Shown: positions 26,298-35,013 of the stretch, piece by piece | Position numbering within the stretch: the first letter of the stretch is position 1 | Layout: each line of letters opens with the position of its first letter | Assembly: GCF_918698155.1 (NCBI RefSeq) | Contig: NZ_CAKKLX010000008.1 | Coordinates: 1 to 64,000, forward strand | From: Roseomonas sp. CECT 9278 | GTDB taxonomy: Bacteria > Pseudomonadota > Alphaproteobacteria > Acetobacterales > Acetobacteraceae | Direction of reading: 5' to 3' | Length of the DNA: 64,000 nucleotides | Notes under the pieces: model-generated | Seen by the model: only the letters and a program-made list of their open reading frames with translations | Told to the model about the DNA's origin: nothing | Databases searched by the model: none | Program-made: the position numbers and the translations under genes

Positions 26298-26774
26298 TCA
26301 CGGCCCGGGAGGTCGCCCATAGACCGGCCGCTCTGGCGCTCCGCCCCAGGGTCGGGGCTGGAAGGGCCGTTCCAAGGCCGCGCCTGGCGGCCGGCCGACA
26401 TAGCGCCCCTGGGGCAACGGTTGTTCGAAGCGGCCGCGCTCGGGCGAGACGTAGCGGGGCGGATTGGCGGGCGCCGGGCGTGGCGGCCGGCGCGGACGGT
26501 CCCAGCCAGGCTGGTCGCCCCAATAGGCCTGCGGCGGGATATAGGCCGGGCCGGACTGGAAGGTCAGGCTGGATTGCGGGGCCGGCGCGGCTGGCGGCGG
26601 CGCACGGCGCGGCTCCGGCAGCGGTTCCACCACCGAGGGGTTGCCGTAGAGCACCTGCGGCGCCGGCGTGCCGTACAGCACGCGCGGCAGGCCGGGCTCG
26701 GGTGCCTGCGCCGCGGCGGGCGGGGCCAGGCTGCCCAGCAGGGCGATCATGCAGGCGCGCCGGCGGTCCATCAT
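26298..26774 (-). CDS. secreted proline/arginine-rich protein of unknown function
   Basis: 158 aa from ATG 26774 (26771 and 26792 are alternatives; no clear ribosome binding site). After a basic MMDRRR start comes a short hydrophobic signal (IALLGSLAPPAAAQA), then a mature part rich in Pro, Arg, Tyr and Gly. It contains two similar short elements, PRVLYGTPAP and PQVLYGNPSV. There is no recognisable domain. Composition resembles the neighbouring lipoprotein tail and other cell-envelope proline-rich proteins. The codon pattern (strong GC at third positions) supports coding. Confidence 0.65.
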   Translation of the reverse strand: MMDRRRACMIALLGSLAPPAAAQAPEPGLPRVLYGTPAPQVLYGNPSVVEPLPEPRRAPPPAAPAPQSSLTFQSGPAYIPPQAYWGDQPGWDRPRRPPRPAPANPPRYVSPERGRFEQPLPQGRYVGRPPGAALERPFQPRPWGGAPERPVYGRPPGP

Positions 26775-26805
26775 GCCGGCATCATAGCCCATCGCGTGGC
26801 GGAAT

Positions 26806-28545
26806 TCAGACCGGCCTGTCGCCCTTCTCCACCTTCAGCGTTCGGTTGTCGGTGCCCGGCAGCATGCGCGCGGGATCGCGCGTGACGATCACGTCGAGGA
26901 TGGTCGGCGTCGAGGTATTCGACAGCCCCTCGCGGATGGCGGCGCCGAGCATGTTCGGGTCCTCGACGCGCAGCCCGTGGCAGCCGAAGGCGCGCGCGGC
27001 GGCGGCGTAGTCGGTCTCGCCGAGGTCGGAGGACTGGTAGTTGCCCGGCCCATAGACGGCATGCTGCAGCGCCTTCACATAGCCCGAGGCGCCGTTGTTG
27101 AAGACGCACAGCACGTAGTTGGCGCCGACGCGCTTCGCGGTCTCGATCTCGCCGATCGTCATGTTGAAGCCGCCATCGCCGGTCAGGCCGACCACGCGGC
27201 GCTTCGGCCCGGCCGCCATCTGCGCGCCCATCGCCCCCGGCGCGCCATAGCCGATGGAAGCGAAGCCGCGATCGGCGATGAAATGCCGCCCAGCCTGCTT
27301 GGTGTCGAACAGCAGCCCGCCCCAATGGCCGGCGAAGCCACCATCGGCCACCAGGATATCGTCGGCTGCCATCGCGATGTTCAGCTCGTTGATCAGGCGG
27401 CCGACATTGATCGGCGTCTCGTTCGATTCCAGCCGGTCGGCGGCGCCGACGCGCCAGGCCGCCATGCGCGGGGCGACGGCGCCGGCGAAGTCCGCGCGTT
27501 CGTCGGGCAGGGCGCCGCGCGGCACGGCCATCAGCAGGTCGGCCAGCGCCAGCCGCGCATCGGCGGCCAGCGCCACATCGGCGCGGGTGGTGCGGCCGAT
27601 TTCCTCCGGCACGATCTCGATATGCACGACGGGCACGCCGGCGGGCATCAGGGCGAAGCGCTTGGTGGCGATCTCGCCGAGCTTGCAGCCGACCACGATC
27701 AGCAGGTCGGATTGCGCGATGAAGTCGTTGGCGATGCGGCTGTAGCGCCCGAACACGCCGAGCGACAGGCGATGCGTGCAGGGAATGGCGCCCTTGCCCG
27801 ACATGGTGTGCGCGACTGGGATGTTCTGCGCTTCCGCCAGCGCCAGCAGCGCGTCATGCGCGCCGGAGATGTGGATGCCGCCGCCCACCAGCAGCATCGG
27901 GCGCTTGGCGCGCGCCAGCAGGGCGGCGGCGCGCTCGACCTCGTCCGGGTCGGGGCGGGTGCGCCGCGCCTGGGCCATCAGCGTGCCGGGGTCGGCCCAG
28001 ATCTCGTCGGCGGCGAAATCGTGTTCGCCGTGCGCGACATCCTCAGGCACGTCCAGCACCACCGGGCCGGGGCGGCCGGAAGTGGCGATGGCGAAGGCGC
28101 GGCGCACCAGTTCGGGGATGCGCTTCGTATGCTCGACGCGGATCAGTTCCTTGCAGGCGGGGCGCAGGATCTCCACCTGGCGCGCCTCCTGCGTCATGTT
28201 CTTCCAGGCGTGCTCGCGGTTCGCGTCACCGGCGATGGCGACCATCGGGATGCCGGCGTTCAGCGATTCCACCAGGCCGGTCACCAGGTTGGTCGCCCCC
28301 GGCCCGAGAGTCGCGTCCACCACGCCCGGCCGGTTCGTCACCCGCGCCCAGGCATCGGCGGCGAAGGTGCCGCAGCGTTCGTCGTTGATCAGGTGGTGCT
28401 TGAGGCCGAGCGCGCGGCAGGCCTCGTAGAAGGGCAGCAGCTGGAAGCCGCCCATGCCGAACATCGGGCCCACCTGGTGGGCCTGGAGCATGCGCGCCAG
28501 CGCCTCGCCACCGGTGATGGACAGGGTCGTGTTGGATGCACTCAC
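26806..28545 (-). CDS. thiamine-pyrophosphate-dependent enzyme, acetolactate synthase-like
   Basis: 579 aa from GTG 28545, which overlaps the upstream gene's stop as GTGA. The three-domain POX/AHAS architecture includes catalytic Glu56 in INDERCGTFAADAWARV, GPGATNLVTGLVESLN and a C-terminal TPP/Mg motif starting G456-D-G (GDGGFNMTIGEIETAKR) and ending in CVFNN. The large-subunit family includes acetolactate synthase, glyoxylate carboligase, benzoylformate decarboxylase and sulfoacetaldehyde acetyltransferase. No ilvH-type regulatory subunit is present, so a catabolic carboligase or decarboxylase is more likely than branched-chain biosynthesis. Its translational coupling to a two-repeat unknown protein is distinctive. 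Confidence 0.88.
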   Translation of the reverse strand: MSASNTTLSITGGEALARMLQAHQVGPMFGMGGFQLLPFYEACRALGLKHHLINDERCGTFAADAWARVTNRPGVVDATLGPGATNLVTGLVESLNAGIPMVAIAGDANREHAWKNMTQEARQVEILRPACKELIRVEHTKRIPELVRRAFAIATSGRPGPVVLDVPEDVAHGEHDFAADEIWADPGTLMAQARRTRPDPDEVERAAALLARAKRPMLLVGGGIHISGAHDALLALAEAQNIPVAHTMSGKGAIPCTHRLSLGVFGRYSRIANDFIAQSDLLIVVGCKLGEIATKRFALMPAGVPVVHIEIVPEEIGRTTRADVALAADARLALADLLMAVPRGALPDERADFAGAVAPRMAAWRVGAADRLESNETPINVGRLINELNIAMAADDILVADGGFAGHWGGLLFDTKQAGRHFIADRGFASIGYGAPGAMGAQMAAGPKRRVVGLTGDGGFNMTIGEIETAKRVGANYVLCVFNNGASGYVKALQHAVYGPGNYQSSDLGETDYAAAARAFGCHGLRVEDPNMLGAAIREGLSNTSTPTILDVIVTRDPARMLPGTDNRTLKVEKGDRPV

Positions 28546-29351
28546 GCGCGGTGGTCCTTCATGCTGGCTTGGGCGAGCAGGGTGACAGCGTCGCGCACCG
28601 TGCCGCCGGGCTTGAGGCCCAGCGACGCGGCGCGCGCATTGACGGCGGAGACGATGCCGGTCTCGACGGCGGAACGCCCATCGCCGATCCGCGCCGTCCA
28701 GGCGGAATAGGTGGCGGCCGCGATGCCGCGCGCGTCGAGCGCGGGCAGCCGCGTGAAGCCGGCGCCGTCGATGCCGCCATCGGCGTCGTTGTAGAGCGCG
28801 GCGAAGACGGCGGCGCGCGCGGCGGTCTCGGGCCGGCCGCCGAGCAGGCCGCCATGGCTGCCGGTGACGACGACCGTGCCGTCATCGGCCGGCGTCATCA
28901 GGGAATTGGAGTCCATCGCGGTTGCGCGCGGGCCGATGGCGAAGCGCGATTCCACGCTGTCGGGCGCATCGACGGCCGGCACCGGCGCGCCGGCCAGTCG
29001 TCGCGCGGCTTCCCGGCACCACATGCCGGGTTCGATGCCAAGAGTCGCGGCGGCAGCGTTCACATGACTGACCAGGCCCCGCGCCAGCAGGTCGAAGCCA
29101 TCGCCGATGCGCGCGGAGCGGTGCGAACAACACGCGGCCGGGATGCCGAGCGGGTCGAGATACGCCAGCCCCGCGATGCCCGCACCCTGCAGCCCGACCC
29201 CGGCATCGTTCAGCAGCACGCCGGCGACGCGCGCCTTGGCCGCGAGATACGCCGCATAGACCCCGCCATGCGACCCGCCGACGATCACGCGCCCTTGCGC
29301 CTCCGGCCCCAGCCGGGTGACGCTGTCGACCACGATGAGCCGGTCCAGCAT
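28542..29351 (-). CDS. unknown protein made of two tandem ~100-residue repeats
   Basis: 269 aa, ATG at 29351; its TGA overlaps the GTG of the TPP enzyme gene. Repeat 1 (about 22-120) and repeat 2 (about 160-262) align through the same motifs: V-x-GSHGG, NDA, GAG, a LD-x-x-GI stretch, ARIGDG, VS-x-VNA and AA-x-LG-x-x-PG. No signal peptide or membrane segment is visible, so it should be cytoplasmic. I do not recognise a named family. The glycine-rich GSHGG and ARIGDG loops suggest phosphate or cofactor binding, but that is only an impression. Coupling to the TPP enzyme suggests a partner subunit or the next pathway step. Confidence 0.8.
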   Translation of the reverse strand: MLDRLIVVDSVTRLGPEAQGRVIVGGSHGGVYAAYLAAKARVAGVLLNDAGVGLQGAGIAGLAYLDPLGIPAACCSHRSARIGDGFDLLARGLVSHVNAAAATLGIEPGMWCREAARRLAGAPVPAVDAPDSVESRFAIGPRATAMDSNSLMTPADDGTVVVTGSHGGLLGGRPETAARAAVFAALYNDADGGIDGAGFTRLPALDARGIAAATYSAWTARIGDGRSAVETGIVSAVNARAASLGLKPGGTVRDAVTLLAQASMKDHRA

Positions 29352-29421
29352 GGCCGCATTCCTTCTCCCGCCATCGGGAGTAGAGCGCGGGGCAGGGGCT
29401 GGCAACAGGGGAAGGAACGGC

Positions 29422-30393
29422 ATGTCCAACGAGACGGCGCGGCGTATCGCGATGCTGCGCGACATGGCGCGCATCCGCGCCTTCGAACGCGAGGCGGTGG
29501 CGGCGATGCGATCGGGCGAGGCACCGGGCGTGGTGCATCCATCCATCGGGCAGGAGGGTGTCGCGGTCGGCGTCTGCGCGAATCTGCGGCGCGCGGATCG
29601 CATCACCAGCACGCATCGCGGCCATGGCCACGCCATCGCGAAGGGGGCGGATGCGCGCGCCATGATGCTGGAACTGCACGGCCGCGCCGGCGGGTCCTGC
29701 GGCGGCAAGGGCGGGTCGATGCACATCGCGGATTTCGCGGTGGGCATGCTGGGGGCGAATGGTGTGGTGGGCGCGGGCATCCCGATCGCCTGCGGCGCGG
29801 CGCAGGCCATCCGCCTGACGCGCGAGGATGCGATCGTGGCGTGCTTCTTCGGCGATGGCGCGATCAATCGCGGGCCGTTCCTGGAAGGCATGAACTGGGC
29901 CGCGCTGTACCGCCTGCCGGTGCTGTTCGTGTGCGAGGACAATGGCTTCGCCGCCTTCACCCGCGGCAGCGCGGTGACCGCCGGCGGCGGGCCCGCGGTG
30001 CGCGCGGAAGCCTGCGGCGTGCCGGCCACGGCCGTGGACGGGGAGGACGTCCTGGCCGTGGATGCGGTCGCAGCCGACCTGATTGCACGCATCCGTGCCG
30101 GCGACGGTCCGCAACTGCTGCATGCGCGCTGCTATCGCTGGGACGGGCATACCGGCACCGACGCCGCCGCCTATCGCCCGGCCGAGGAAGCCGCCGCCGC
30201 GCGCGACCGCGACGCCATTCGCCGCCTCGCTGCCGTGCTGGAAGCCGAGGCCGTCGCCGCCGCCGAGATCGCCGCCATCGAGGCCGCGGCCGCCGCCGAG
30301 ATGGCCGGCCACCGCGCCGCCGCCATGGCAGCGCCCTGGCCCGAGCCCGGCGCCGCCTTCACCGACGTGCAGGATGCGGGAGCCCCGGCATGA
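29422..30393 (+). CDS. 2-oxoacid/acetoin dehydrogenase E1 component, alpha subunit
   Basis: 323 aa from ATG 29422 (GGGGAAGGA upstream). TPP-binding E1 alpha: HPSIGQEGVAVGV, THRGHGH at 64-70, CGGKGGSMH, and the TPP/Mg motif G144-DGAINRG with E-D-N at 172-174. The short C-terminal helix is Ala-rich. It resembles acetoin dehydrogenase AcoA and the pyruvate dehydrogenase E1 alpha of the heterotetrameric type. The beta subunit overlaps by ATGA; lipoyl E2 and E3 genes are not adjacent, so either they are shared with another complex or this E1 acts alone. Divergent from the two-repeat gene. Confidence 0.9.
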   Translation: MSNETARRIAMLRDMARIRAFEREAVAAMRSGEAPGVVHPSIGQEGVAVGVCANLRRADRITSTHRGHGHAIAKGADARAMMLELHGRAGGSCGGKGGSMHIADFAVGMLGANGVVGAGIPIACGAAQAIRLTREDAIVACFFGDGAINRGPFLEGMNWAALYRLPVLFVCEDNGFAAFTRGSAVTAGGGPAVRAEACGVPATAVDGEDVLAVDAVAADLIARIRAGDGPQLLHARCYRWDGHTGTDAAAYRPAEEAAAARDRDAIRRLAAVLEAEAVAAAEIAAIEAAAAAEMAGHRAAAMAAPWPEPGAAFTDVQDAGAPA

Positions 30394-31355
30394 CGCGCAT
30401 CACCTTCGCCGAGGCCGCCCGCCGCGCCCTGGCCGCCGAGATGCGCCGCGACCCGCTGGTCTGGGCGCTGGGCGAGGACCTGGTGCAGGGCGGCATCTTC
30501 GGCCAGTACAAGGGGCTGGCCGAGGAATTCGGCACCGAGCGCATCGTCTCCACCCCGATCAGCGAGGCCACCATCATGGGCGCGGGCCTCGGTGCCGCGC
30601 TGTGCGGCACGCGCCCCGTCATCGAGATGCGCATCGCCGACTTCACCCTGTGTGCGATGGACGAGCTGGTCAGCCAGATCGCCAAGGTGCGCTACATGTT
30701 CGGCGGGCAGGGGCGCGCGGCGCTGGTGGTGCGGATGCCGCAGGGCATGTGGCGCAATTCCGCCGCGCAGCACAGCCAGTGCCTGGAAGCCTGGCTCACC
30801 CACATCCCGGGCCTGGTGGTGGCCGCGCCCGGCACGCCGGCGGATGCGGCGGGGCTGCTCATGACCGCCATCCGATCCGACGACCCCGTGGTGCTGCTGG
30901 AACCCAAGAACCTCTGGACCGCCGAGGGCGAGGTGCCCGAGGACCCGTCACCCATCCCCTTCGGCGTCGCGCGCTTCGCCGCGCGGGGCGATGCAGCCAC
31001 GGTCGTCACCTGGTCCGCGCCGGTGCCGGTGGTGGAACAGGGTGCGGCGCAGAGCGGCATTCCCTGCGACGTGATCGACCTGCGTTCCCTGTGGCCATGG
31101 GATGAGGCGGCGGTGATCGCCTCGGTCCGGCGCAGCGGCCGGCTGCTGGTGGTGCATGAGGCGGTGACGGTGTCGGGCTTCGGCGCCGAGGTGGTGGCGC
31201 GGGTGGTCGAGGCGATCGGCCCCGCCGGGTTGCGTGCGGTGGAGCGCATGGGCGCGCCGCGTGCCCCGGTGCCCTTCAGCCCGCCGCTGGAGAACGCCAT
31301 GCGCATCACGCCGGGGCGCGTGGCCGAGGCGATCCGGCGCGTCGCCGGCGCCTGA
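30390..31355 (+). CDS. 2-oxoacid/acetoin dehydrogenase E1 component, beta subunit
   Basis: 321 aa from ATG 30390 (ATGA overlap with the alpha gene). The transketolase-like Pyr domain has GEDLVQGGIFGQYKGL, STPISEATIMGAGLGAAL and RIADFTLCAMDELVSQIAK. The C-terminal domain has IDLRSLWPWDEAAV and VVHEAVTVSGFGAEV, as in AcoB/PdhB. It forms the alpha2beta2 E1 that decarboxylates a 2-oxo acid or acetoin on TPP. A hairpin 31 bases after the stop probably ends the transcript. Confidence 0.9.
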   Translation: MTRITFAEAARRALAAEMRRDPLVWALGEDLVQGGIFGQYKGLAEEFGTERIVSTPISEATIMGAGLGAALCGTRPVIEMRIADFTLCAMDELVSQIAKVRYMFGGQGRAALVVRMPQGMWRNSAAQHSQCLEAWLTHIPGLVVAAPGTPADAAGLLMTAIRSDDPVVLLEPKNLWTAEGEVPEDPSPIPFGVARFAARGDAATVVTWSAPVPVVEQGAAQSGIPCDVIDLRSLWPWDEAAVIASVRRSGRLLVVHEAVTVSGFGAEVVARVVEAIGPAGLRAVERMGAPRAPVPFSPPLENAMRITPGRVAEAIRRVAGA

Positions 31356-31385
31356 CGCGCCAGGGTTTTGCGCGCAGGCGCCGCG

Positions 31386-31406
31386 GCGGACCATGCCCTG
31401 GTCCGC
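31386..31406 (+). terminator. hairpin after the E1 beta gene
   Basis: GCGGACCA (31386-31393), a five-base loop and TGGTCCGC (31399-31406) form a perfect 8-bp stem 31 bases after the E1 beta stop and about 90 bases before the peroxiredoxin start. There is no T-run, which is common for terminators in GC-rich alphaproteobacteria, so the role is inferred from position. Confidence 0.45.
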
Positions 31407-31497
31407 GCCGCGCCGCGCGTGGCAAGGCATGCTCCGGCTTGCGAGCGCCGGCCCGCCGTGCTCGCTTCCGCGCCACCAGAGGCAAGGAGCCACCACC

Positions 31498-32160
31498 ATG
31501 TCCATCTCGATCGGCCAGGTCGCGCCGGATTTCGAGGCCGACACCACCCAGGGCCGCATCCGCTTCCATGACTGGATCGGCGATGGCTGGGCCATCCTGT
31601 TCAGCCACCCCAAGGACTTCACGCCGGTCTGCACGACCGAGCTCGGCACCATGGCCGGCCTCAAGCCGGAATTCGACAGGCGCGGCTGCAAGATCATCGG
31701 CCTGTCGGTCGATCCGGTGGAGAGCCACCACCGCTGGGAAGCCGACATCGCCGAGGTCACCGGCCATGCGGTGACCTATCCGATGATCGGCGATCCGTCG
31801 CTCGCGGTCTCCAAGGCGTACGGGATGCTGCCGGCGGATGCGGGCGGCACGTCGGAAGGCCGCACGGCCGCCACCAACGCCACGGTGCGCGTGGTGGTGT
31901 TCATCGGGCCGGACAAGCAGGTGAAGGCGTATCTCGCCTATCCGATGACGGCCGGGCGCAATTTCGACGAGGTCCTGCGCCTGCTCGACAGCCTCCAGCT
32001 GACGGCGAAGCACAAGGTCGCCACACCGGCGAACTGGAAGCATGGCGAGGACGTGATCATCGCCGGGTCGGTCACCAACGACGATGCGAAGAAGCTGTTC
32101 CCGGAAGGCTGGAAGGAACCCAAGCCGTATATCCGGATCGTGCCGCAGCCGCGGGGCTGA
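31498..32160 (+). CDS. 1-Cys peroxiredoxin (Prx6 subfamily)
   Basis: 220 aa from ATG 31498, with AAGGAG upstream. The peroxidatic Cys45 lies in the canonical PKDFTPVCTTELG. There is no resolving Cys in the C-terminal region, and the long C-terminal extension (about 160-220, ending YIRIVPQPRG) is typical of Prx6/1-Cys enzymes. It reduces hydrogen peroxide and organic peroxides in the cytoplasm. It stands alone, followed 86 bases later by a Bug-family gene. Confidence 0.93.
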   Translation: MSISIGQVAPDFEADTTQGRIRFHDWIGDGWAILFSHPKDFTPVCTTELGTMAGLKPEFDRRGCKIIGLSVDPVESHHRWEADIAEVTGHAVTYPMIGDPSLAVSKAYGMLPADAGGTSEGRTAATNATVRVVVFIGPDKQVKAYLAYPMTAGRNFDEVLRLLDSLQLTAKHKVATPANWKHGEDVIIAGSVTNDDAKKLFPEGWKEPKPYIRIVPQPRG

Positions 32161-32246
32161 ACGGCGCGCGGGGCGGCGCTGAAAACGCTGCCCCGCGGGC
32201 ACCCCGCTTTGCTAGCCTTCCCGGCAAGAGACTGGGAGGGAACAGC

Positions 32247-33221
32247 ATGCCGAACGTGTTCCGCGCGCGCCGTCGCGCCATCCTGATCGCCGCCGGCGCG
32301 GCCGTCGCAGCGCCCGCGCTGGCGCAGTCGCGCTACCCGGACCGCCCGATCCGCGTGATCGTGCCCTGGACGCCGGGCGGCGCCACCGACATCCAGATGC
32401 GATCGATCTGCGACCAGGCGTCGCGCCGGCTCGGCCAGCCGGTGGTGGTCGAGAACAAGCCCGGCGCCTCCGGCACGCTGGGCGTGCAGTTCCTGGCGCG
32501 CGAGGGCCGGCCGGATGGCTATACGCTGGGCCAGGTGCCCAACGGCACCTTCCGCATGCCGGCCATGACCGACCGGCCGCAATGGGACCCGACGCGCGAC
32601 TTCACCTGGATCATCCGCCTGGTCGGCTACATGGGCGGGGTGGTGGTGCGGCCGGATTCGCCGTGGCGGGACATGCGCGACGTGGTCGCCTTCGCGCGCG
32701 CCAATCCGGGGCGCATCAGCTATGGCACGCCGGGCGCGAACACCACCGACATCCAGATGACGCGCTTCGCGCGCCTGGCCGGGATCGAATGGGTGCCGGT
32801 GCCGTTCCGCGGGGCGGCGCCGAACCTGCAGGCGCTGCTGTCGGGCGACATCCATTTTTCCGCCGAGACCTCGGCCTGGGCGGACATGGCGATGGAAGGG
32901 CGCCTGCGCGTTCTGGGCGTATGGATGAGCGAACGCGCGGCGCGCTTTCCGGATGTGCCGACCTTCCGCGAACAGGGCTTCGACGTGCTGGGCGAGAGCA
33001 CCTACGGCATCGCCGGCCCGCGCGGCATGGACCCGGGCGTGGTGCGCATCCTGCACGATGCCTTCAAGGCGGCGCTGTACGACCCTGCGCACCTGGCCAC
33101 CATCGCGCGCTTCGACATGCCGGTGCGCTACCTGAACACCGAGGACTACGCGACCGCGGCGATGATGCAGAACGAGGAGGAGAAGCGCACCGTGCGCGAA
33201 CTCGGCCTCCGCGCTAGCTGA
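32247..33221 (+). CDS. Bug/TctC-family periplasmic solute-binding protein
   Basis: 324 aa, ATG 32247 with GGGAGGGAA upstream. The signal peptide ends ALAQS. Family hallmarks: YPDRPIRVIVPWTPGGATDI, the VVVENKPGASGTLG loop, DGYTLG, ISYGTPGANTTDI and FPDVPTFREQGFDVLG. These proteins bind small carboxylates, such as dicarboxylates, aromatic acids or nicotinate, and usually feed a TctAB permease, which is absent here. The last 8 bases overlap the end of the convergent TRAP dctM gene. Confidence 0.9.
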   Translation: MPNVFRARRRAILIAAGAAVAAPALAQSRYPDRPIRVIVPWTPGGATDIQMRSICDQASRRLGQPVVVENKPGASGTLGVQFLAREGRPDGYTLGQVPNGTFRMPAMTDRPQWDPTRDFTWIIRLVGYMGGVVVRPDSPWRDMRDVVAFARANPGRISYGTPGANTTDIQMTRFARLAGIEWVPVPFRGAAPNLQALLSGDIHFSAETSAWADMAMEGRLRVLGVWMSERAARFPDVPTFREQGFDVLGESTYGIAGPRGMDPGVVRILHDAFKAALYDPAHLATIARFDMPVRYLNTEDYATAAMMQNEEEKRTVRELGLRAS

Positions 33222-34500
33222 GCCCCATCGCGCGCGGCAGCCACATCGCGATATCCGGCACCGCCATCACGCAGGCGGCCGCCGCCGTCATGGCGAGCAC
33301 CATCCAGGTCACCCAGGGGATGGTGGATTCCATCGGCACGCCGGCGATCCGGCACGACACCATCAGGTTCACCGCCATGGGCGGCGTGAACTGGCCGATC
33401 GCGATCATCATGGTCAGCACCACGCCGAACCAGGTCAGGTCCCAGCCGAAGGTGGCGGCGATCGGCAGCAGGATCGGCAGCAGGATCAGGAAGATCGAGA
33501 TCCCGTCCAGGAACATCCCCACGATGATCAGGAACAGCGTCAGCAGCGCCAGCGTGCCCGCCGACCCGAAGCCCAGCCCCACCACCCATTCCGCGATCGG
33601 CCGCACGATGCCGAGCGTGCTGGTCGACCAGGCGAAGACCGTGGCGAGCGCGACGACGATCAGGATGACGGCGGAAATCTCGCCGGCCTCGACCAGCATT
33701 TCGTAGACGTCGCGCAGGGTCAGCGACCGATACACGACGAAGCCGACGAACAGGCCGAAGAACACCGCGACGACCGCGGCCTCGGTCGGCGTGAAGATGC
33801 CGATGCGCATGCCGCCCAGGATCACCACCGGCGCCATCAGGCCCCAGATCGCTTCCTTGAAGGTCTGCCAGACCCGCAGCGCCTCGGTCTGGCGGGCCTT
33901 GCCGCCGAAATCCTTGACGATGGAGATCGCCACCACCGCGCCGATGATGAACAGCCCCGCCAGCACGCCCGGGATCATGCCGGCCGCGAAGATGGCCGGC
34001 ACCGACACGCCGGGGACCAGCACCGCATAGACGATGAAGGCGATGGAGGGCGGGATCAGGATGTCGGTTGCCGCCGCCGCGCCGACGGTGCTCGCGATGA
34101 AGGGGCGGGGGTAGCCGTCCTCGACCATCGCCTTGGTCATCACCTGGCCGACCGCGGCCGAATTGGCCGGCCCCGAGCCGGTGATGCCCCCCAGCACCAT
34201 CGCCACCAGTACCGCGACGGAGGCCAGCGCGCCGCGCCCCGCCCCCACGATGGCGCTGGCGAAGCGCACGAGGCGGAGTGCGACGCCGGTGCGTTCGAAG
34301 ACGCAGCCCACCAGCACGAACATCGGGATGGCGATCAGCGGGTATTTCGCGATGCCGGCGTACACGTTGGTCGGCATCGCCATGATCGACTGGTCCGCCA
34401 GCCAGATCGCGAAGGCCCCCGCCAGCCCCAGGCAGATGCCCACCGGCACGCCGGCCGCCAACAGCACGCCGAAGCCCAGGAACAGCGTCGCGGCGATCAC
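33214..34500 (-). CDS. dctM: TRAP transporter large permease subunit
   Basis: 428 aa from GTG 34500, which overlaps the dctQ stop (GTGA). About a dozen hydrophobic segments; family motifs IPMFVLVGCVFERTGVALR, GGITGSGPANSAAVGQVM, GYPRPFIASTVGAAAATDILIPPSIAFIVYA, and IFTPTEAAVVAVFFGLFVG. It is the sodium-driven membrane channel subunit of a tripartite ATP-independent periplasmic transporter. The order on the minus strand is dctP, dctQ, dctM. The C-terminus overlaps the convergent Bug gene by 8 bases. Confidence 0.93.
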   Translation of the reverse strand: MIAATLFLGFGVLLAAGVPVGICLGLAGAFAIWLADQSIMAMPTNVYAGIAKYPLIAIPMFVLVGCVFERTGVALRLVRFASAIVGAGRGALASVAVLVAMVLGGITGSGPANSAAVGQVMTKAMVEDGYPRPFIASTVGAAAATDILIPPSIAFIVYAVLVPGVSVPAIFAAGMIPGVLAGLFIIGAVVAISIVKDFGGKARQTEALRVWQTFKEAIWGLMAPVVILGGMRIGIFTPTEAAVVAVFFGLFVGFVVYRSLTLRDVYEMLVEAGEISAVILIVVALATVFAWSTSTLGIVRPIAEWVVGLGFGSAGTLALLTLFLIIVGMFLDGISIFLILLPILLPIAATFGWDLTWFGVVLTMMIAIGQFTPPMAVNLMVSCRIAGVPMESTIPWVTWMVLAMTAAAACVMAVPDIAMWLPRAMGLS

Positions 34501-35006
34501 GCGGGTTCTCCGCGCGCGATGCGCACCAGGCGCCCGGCCGCGCGTCCGATCACCAGCAGCGACAGCAGCGGCAGCCACCCCGTATAGAGCCAGTTCGGAT
34601 TGCCCAGCCCGTTCGACAGCACCTCGAACCGGTATTCGTCATAGGCGAGCTTCGCGCCGAAATACGCCAGCAGGCCGAAGCAGATGATCGCCAGCAGCAG
34701 CGCCAGCATCTCGGCGCGCCGTTGCCAGGCCGGTGGCATGAGGCCGGTGAAATACTCGACCCGGATATGCCGCCCGGCCGCCGCCGCCAGCGCGGTGCCG
34801 ACCAGCGTGACGATCACCATCAGCACCACCGAGTATTCCTCGGTGACGGCGAAGGACACGTTGGTCAGGTAGCGCGCAAGCACGTTGATCGCGGTGATCA
34901 GCGCCATCGCGCCCATCGCGAGCGCCAGCAGCACGCGCTCGAAGGTCAGCGGCAGTCGCGTGCGGGGCTCCGGCTGCGCCGCAGCCGGGTCGAGCTCGGC
35001 GCTCAC
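34497..35006 (-). CDS. dctQ: TRAP transporter small permease subunit
   Basis: 169 aa from GTG 35006, seven bases after the dctP stop. Four hydrophobic segments; the ARYLTNVSFAVTEEYSVVLMVIV stretch with the conserved W/EE-type element and AAGRHIRVEYF are typical of DctQ. It bridges the binding protein and the DctM channel. The N-terminal ~20 residues are an acidic Pro/Ala-rich cytoplasmic tail. Confidence 0.9.
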   Translation of the reverse strand: MSAELDPAAAQPEPRTRLPLTFERVLLALAMGAMALITAINVLARYLTNVSFAVTEEYSVVLMVIVTLVGTALAAAAGRHIRVEYFTGLMPPAWQRRAEMLALLLAIICFGLLAYFGAKLAYDEYRFEVLSNGLGNPNWLYTGWLPLLSLLVIGRAAGRLVRIARGEPA

Positions 35007-35013
35007 CGGCGGG

